From Sulfitobacter brevis (GTDB taxonomy: Bacteria > Pseudomonadota > Alphaproteobacteria > Rhodobacterales > Rhodobacteraceae): a DNA stretch of 64,000 nt. The translations under genes were made by a program, and so were the position numbers. The stretch spans positions 186,001 through 250,000 of the forward strand of contig NZ_FOMW01000002.1 in assembly GCF_900112755.1 (NCBI RefSeq), read 5' to 3'. Positions 62,801 to 64,000 of the stretch are shown piece by piece. The notes under the pieces are model-generated. The model was not told the DNA's origin, made no database searches, and saw only the letters and a list, made by a program, of their open reading frames with translations. Numbering within the stretch: position 1 is the first letter of the stretch; each line of letters begins with the position of its first letter.

Positions 62801-63389
62801 CGGTGGTGCGCTGGGTGGCGGGATCAAAACGCCGCGCCCCGTCCAGCACGTCACCAAAAAGATCAAGTCGCACTGGCCCCAGATCACCGGGCGGATAGAT
62901 GTCGATGATGCCCCCGCGCACCGCATAATCGCCGGGCTCCATCACCGTAGGGCTTTGCACAAACCCCATCCGCACCAGAAAGTGCCGCAATGCGTTTTCA
63001 TCAACCCGCGAGCCGACCCGCGCGCTCCACGCTGCGTCACGCAAAACCGCACGCGCTGGCACGCGCTGGGTGGCTGCGTTCAACGTGGTCAGCAGGATAA
63101 ACCGTTCGGGCATGCCATGGGCAAGAGCAGCAAGCGTCGCCATGCGCTGCGCCGAGATATCGGCATTGGGCGACACGCGGTCATAAGGCAGACAGTCCCA
63201 ACCGGGGAAGGTCATCACCGGCATGTCGGGGGCGAAAAACCGTAACGCAGCCTGCATCGCGGCCATGCGTTTATCATCACGCGCGATGTGCATCACCGGC
63301 ACGGCGCGTTTGTCTATTTCGCGCAGGATCGCCTGTGCGTCAAAGCCTTCGGGGACGCCGGACAGCGTGATCTTGTTCTGTTCTGCCAT
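59889..63389 (-). CDS. mfd: Transcription-repair coupling factor
   Basis: Mfd removes RNA polymerase stalled at lesions and recruits UvrA. The 1166-residue protein has all parts: UvrB-like N-terminal domains (FPGWDCLPYDRVSPN), the CarD-like RNA-polymerase-binding domain (LSPGDLIVHVDHGVGRYTGME), the RecG-like translocase with CGDVGFGKTEVAMRAA (Walker A), LLIIDEEQHFGV (DEEQ), TLTATPIPRTLQ and QIRGRVGRS, and a C-terminal TRCF domain. Normal length. It precedes a small lipoprotein gene. Confidence 0.97.
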   Translation of the reverse strand: MAEQNKITLSGVPEGFDAQAILREIDKRAVPVMHIARDDKRMAAMQAALRFFAPDMPVMTFPGWDCLPYDRVSPNADISAQRMATLAALAHGMPERFILLTTLNAATQRVPARAVLRDAAWSARVGSRVDENALRHFLVRMGFVQSPTVMEPGDYAVRGGIIDIYPPGDLGPVRLDLFGDVLDGARRFDPATQRTTEKLDLVELAPVSEVILDEAAVTRFRQNYRIEFGAAGTDDPLYEAISAGRKHQGAEHWLPFFHDELETLFHYLPGATITLDDQSTPTRLARWDSIADQYETRRLAMSNRSRMDSVYKPAPPEGLYLTDAAWEEVTADHRTIRFVPLPQATGPGVLDAGGRIGRNFAPERQQESISLFGALATHIKAKLELGPVLIASYSEGARERLTGLIEDEGLAEAIPVPNATRIGKRGLHLAVWALEHGFEGPWAGTSASGKDGSVLTVISEQDVLGDRLIRAPKRKRRAANFLTEAQGLSPGDLIVHVDHGVGRYTGMEVITAAGAAHECLLLEYAENAKLYMPVENIELLSRYGHEEGLLDKLGGGAWQSKKAKLKERIREMADKLIRIAAERALRRAPVLEPPMGAWDSFSARFPYTETDDQLRAIEDVMADLTSGQPMDRLICGDVGFGKTEVAMRAAFVAAMSGVQVAVIAPTTLLARQHFKSFSERFRGFPVQVRALSRFVSTRDAALTRDAMADGTCDIVIGTHALLAKGIRFKDLGLLIIDEEQHFGVTHKERLKSLRTDIHVLTLTATPIPRTLQLSLTGVRDLSIIGTPPVDRLAIRTYVSEFDAVTLREALLREHYRGGQSFYVVPRITDLPEIEAFLKEQLPELSYVIAHGQMAAGELDDRMNAFYDGKFDILLATTIVESGLDIPTANTMIIHRADMFGLAQLYQIRGRVGRSKTRAYAYLTTKPRAKLTDTAQKRLRVLGSLDTLGAGFTLASQDLDIRGAGNLLGEEQSGQMRDVGFELYQSMLEEAIAKIRTGELEGLSEADDQWAPQINLGVPVLIPETFVPDLDVRLGLYRRLSGLTTKVELEGFAAELIDRFGKLPREVNTLMLVVRIKAMCKRAGIAKLDGGPKGATIQFHKDKFASPEGLVAFIQDQRGLAKVKDNKIVVRRDWKTETDRIKGAFAIARDLAEHVIAKEKQLAKGAK

Positions 63390-63420
63390 GGCGTCTCAAT
63401 TGGTGCTGCCGCAGGCGGTG

Positions 63421-63984
63421 TCAACCACCAAGCGGTCCCAAGGTCATGTTCTGATACATTCCCCAAAGCGCTGTCACAAAAATCGCGACCATGCCAATGA
63501 TCTGGGTATAAAGACGGTGCCGCATCAGCCGCTTTTGCAAACGCTCGCCCGCGGCATCTTCTTGCTGGATCAACCGCGCGGTCGACAGGCTAAGAAGCGC
63601 AATCAGCGACAGCGGGAACGCCAGCAGCAAAACCGCCTGCGCAAATTCCAGCCGGTAGATGAAACCCAGCAGTGTCAGTGTCGTCAGACCAAAGCAGGTA
63701 AAGCCCAGCAACCACAGCCCCGAAACCTGCGAGATATAAAGCAGCCGGTTCACATTGATCCGCACCATATCTTCGAGGTCGATCTGGGCCTGTTCGCCAA
63801 ACCGCCGCGCCCGCACCACCATATCAAACGGCACGCCCAGCACCCAATGGCTGGTGGAGGACCAAATGACCGCAAGCATGATCCAGAACCACAAGTTCGA
63901 GAACGAGCGCATGTCGATAAGTTCAAAAAGGGTTTGATACCAGTCCAAGGTCTGCTCTCGTGGGGGTCTAAGTTCGGGTTTCAT
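63421..63984 (-). CDS. Four-helix membrane protein, function unknown
   Basis: This 187-residue integral membrane protein shows about four hydrophobic segments (around residues 32-52, 88-110, 113-135 and 160-178). An Arg-rich amphipathic stretch (DMVVRARRFGEQAQIDLEDMVRINVNR) lies between the first and second. Homologues next to mfd in Rhodobacterales are, as I recall, labelled as a component of the SufBCD complex, but I see no Suf motif here and do not support that name. ATG at 63984 sits 16 bases from the window end region. Confidence 0.65.
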   Translation of the reverse strand: MKPELRPPREQTLDWYQTLFELIDMRSFSNLWFWIMLAVIWSSTSHWVLGVPFDMVVRARRFGEQAQIDLEDMVRINVNRLLYISQVSGLWLLGFTCFGLTTLTLLGFIYRLEFAQAVLLLAFPLSLIALLSLSTARLIQQEDAAGERLQKRLMRHRLYTQIIGMVAIFVTALWGMYQNMTLGPLGG

Positions 63985-64000
63985 ATCTGGGCTTCAGACA

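Noticed and set aside
1-64000. CRISPR arrays, IS elements, prophage genes
   Set aside because: No regularly spaced repeats, transposase, integrase or capsid-type genes were found on either strand.

Overview
The window is a GC-rich, densely coding piece of bacterial chromosome. Gene content and order point to an alphaproteobacterium of the order Rhodobacterales, probably the marine roseobacter group. The evidence is the DUF177-rpmF-plsX-fabH-ihfA-MerR block, the argS-SPOR-nagZ-scpA-scpB block, a double-length dCTP deaminase, an OlsB-like acyltransferase, a class-C-like 3-hydroxybutyrate dehydrogenase and a repeated C/G-rich intergenic hairpin element. I see no rRNA operon, IS element, integrase, prophage or CRISPR array. 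This is core chromosome with scattered accessory genes.

Layout. 1-4.4 kb: truncated short-chain dehydrogenase, MOSC protein, ABC-F ATPase, OlsB-like acyltransferase and BamE lipoprotein. 4.4-9.3 kb: ribosome and fatty-acid initiation genes, then IHF-alpha and a MerR-type protein with a very long acidic tail. 9.3-10.6 kb: tRNA-Pro(GGG) with its own promoter and terminator, then dCTP deaminase. 10.6-17.4 kb (minus strand): small basic protein, scpB, scpA, nagZ, SPOR protein, argS, dgt. 17.5-19.6 kb: A-type Fe-S carrier, then a two-gene unit of unknown function (79-aa triple-repeat Cys peptide plus 352-aa partner) read from an AT-rich upstream region. 19.6-24.6 kb: exonuclease III, HNH nuclease, an esterase/glycosylase/CobK-like overlapping operon and an MFS carrier. 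24.7-27.8 kb: RACo-like corrinoid activator coupled to a methyltransferase, then tRNA-Gly(CCC). 28-32 kb: 29-codon membrane peptide, acyl-CoA ligase divergent from a thioesterase, GNAT, cation/proton antiporter. 32.2-36 kb: zwf-pgl-pgi operon with overlapping start and stop codons and a palindrome in its leader. 36-40.4 kb: orphan radical SAM enzyme, Usg protein, gyrA. 40.6-50.4 kb: small secreted protein, M32 carboxypeptidase, heme A synthase, TrmJ-like methyltransferase, ThiE-like protein, HupE and DUF4198 genes with overlapping divergent 5' ends, pseudouridine catabolism pair, DUF502 protein. 50.4-57.6 kb: patatin, 3-hydroxybutyrate dehydrogenase, orphan oligopeptide-binding protein, XRE-cupin regulator divergent from an acyl ligase-DsbA pair. 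57.7-64 kb: a cytidylyltransferase-like protein that has lost its catalytic motif, Bcr/CflA exporter, small lipoprotein, mfd and a membrane protein.

The best candidate for an undescribed system is at 17.86-19.23 kb. A 79-residue peptide has three copies of an 11-residue unit ending Leu-Phe-Thr-Thr-Ser-Cys, the last at its C-terminus. Copies differ in this hexapeptide only by synonymous changes. A 352-residue protein that I do not recognise follows on the same strand, with a hairpin between the two genes. This resembles a multi-core modified-peptide precursor with a partner protein, but no known maturation enzyme is adjacent, so the function is open. Other points of interest are the pseudo-cytidylyltransferase, the zwf leader palindrome, a possible small RNA at 52.65-52.83 kb, the overlapping HupE/DUF4198 starts and the 29-residue membrane peptide.
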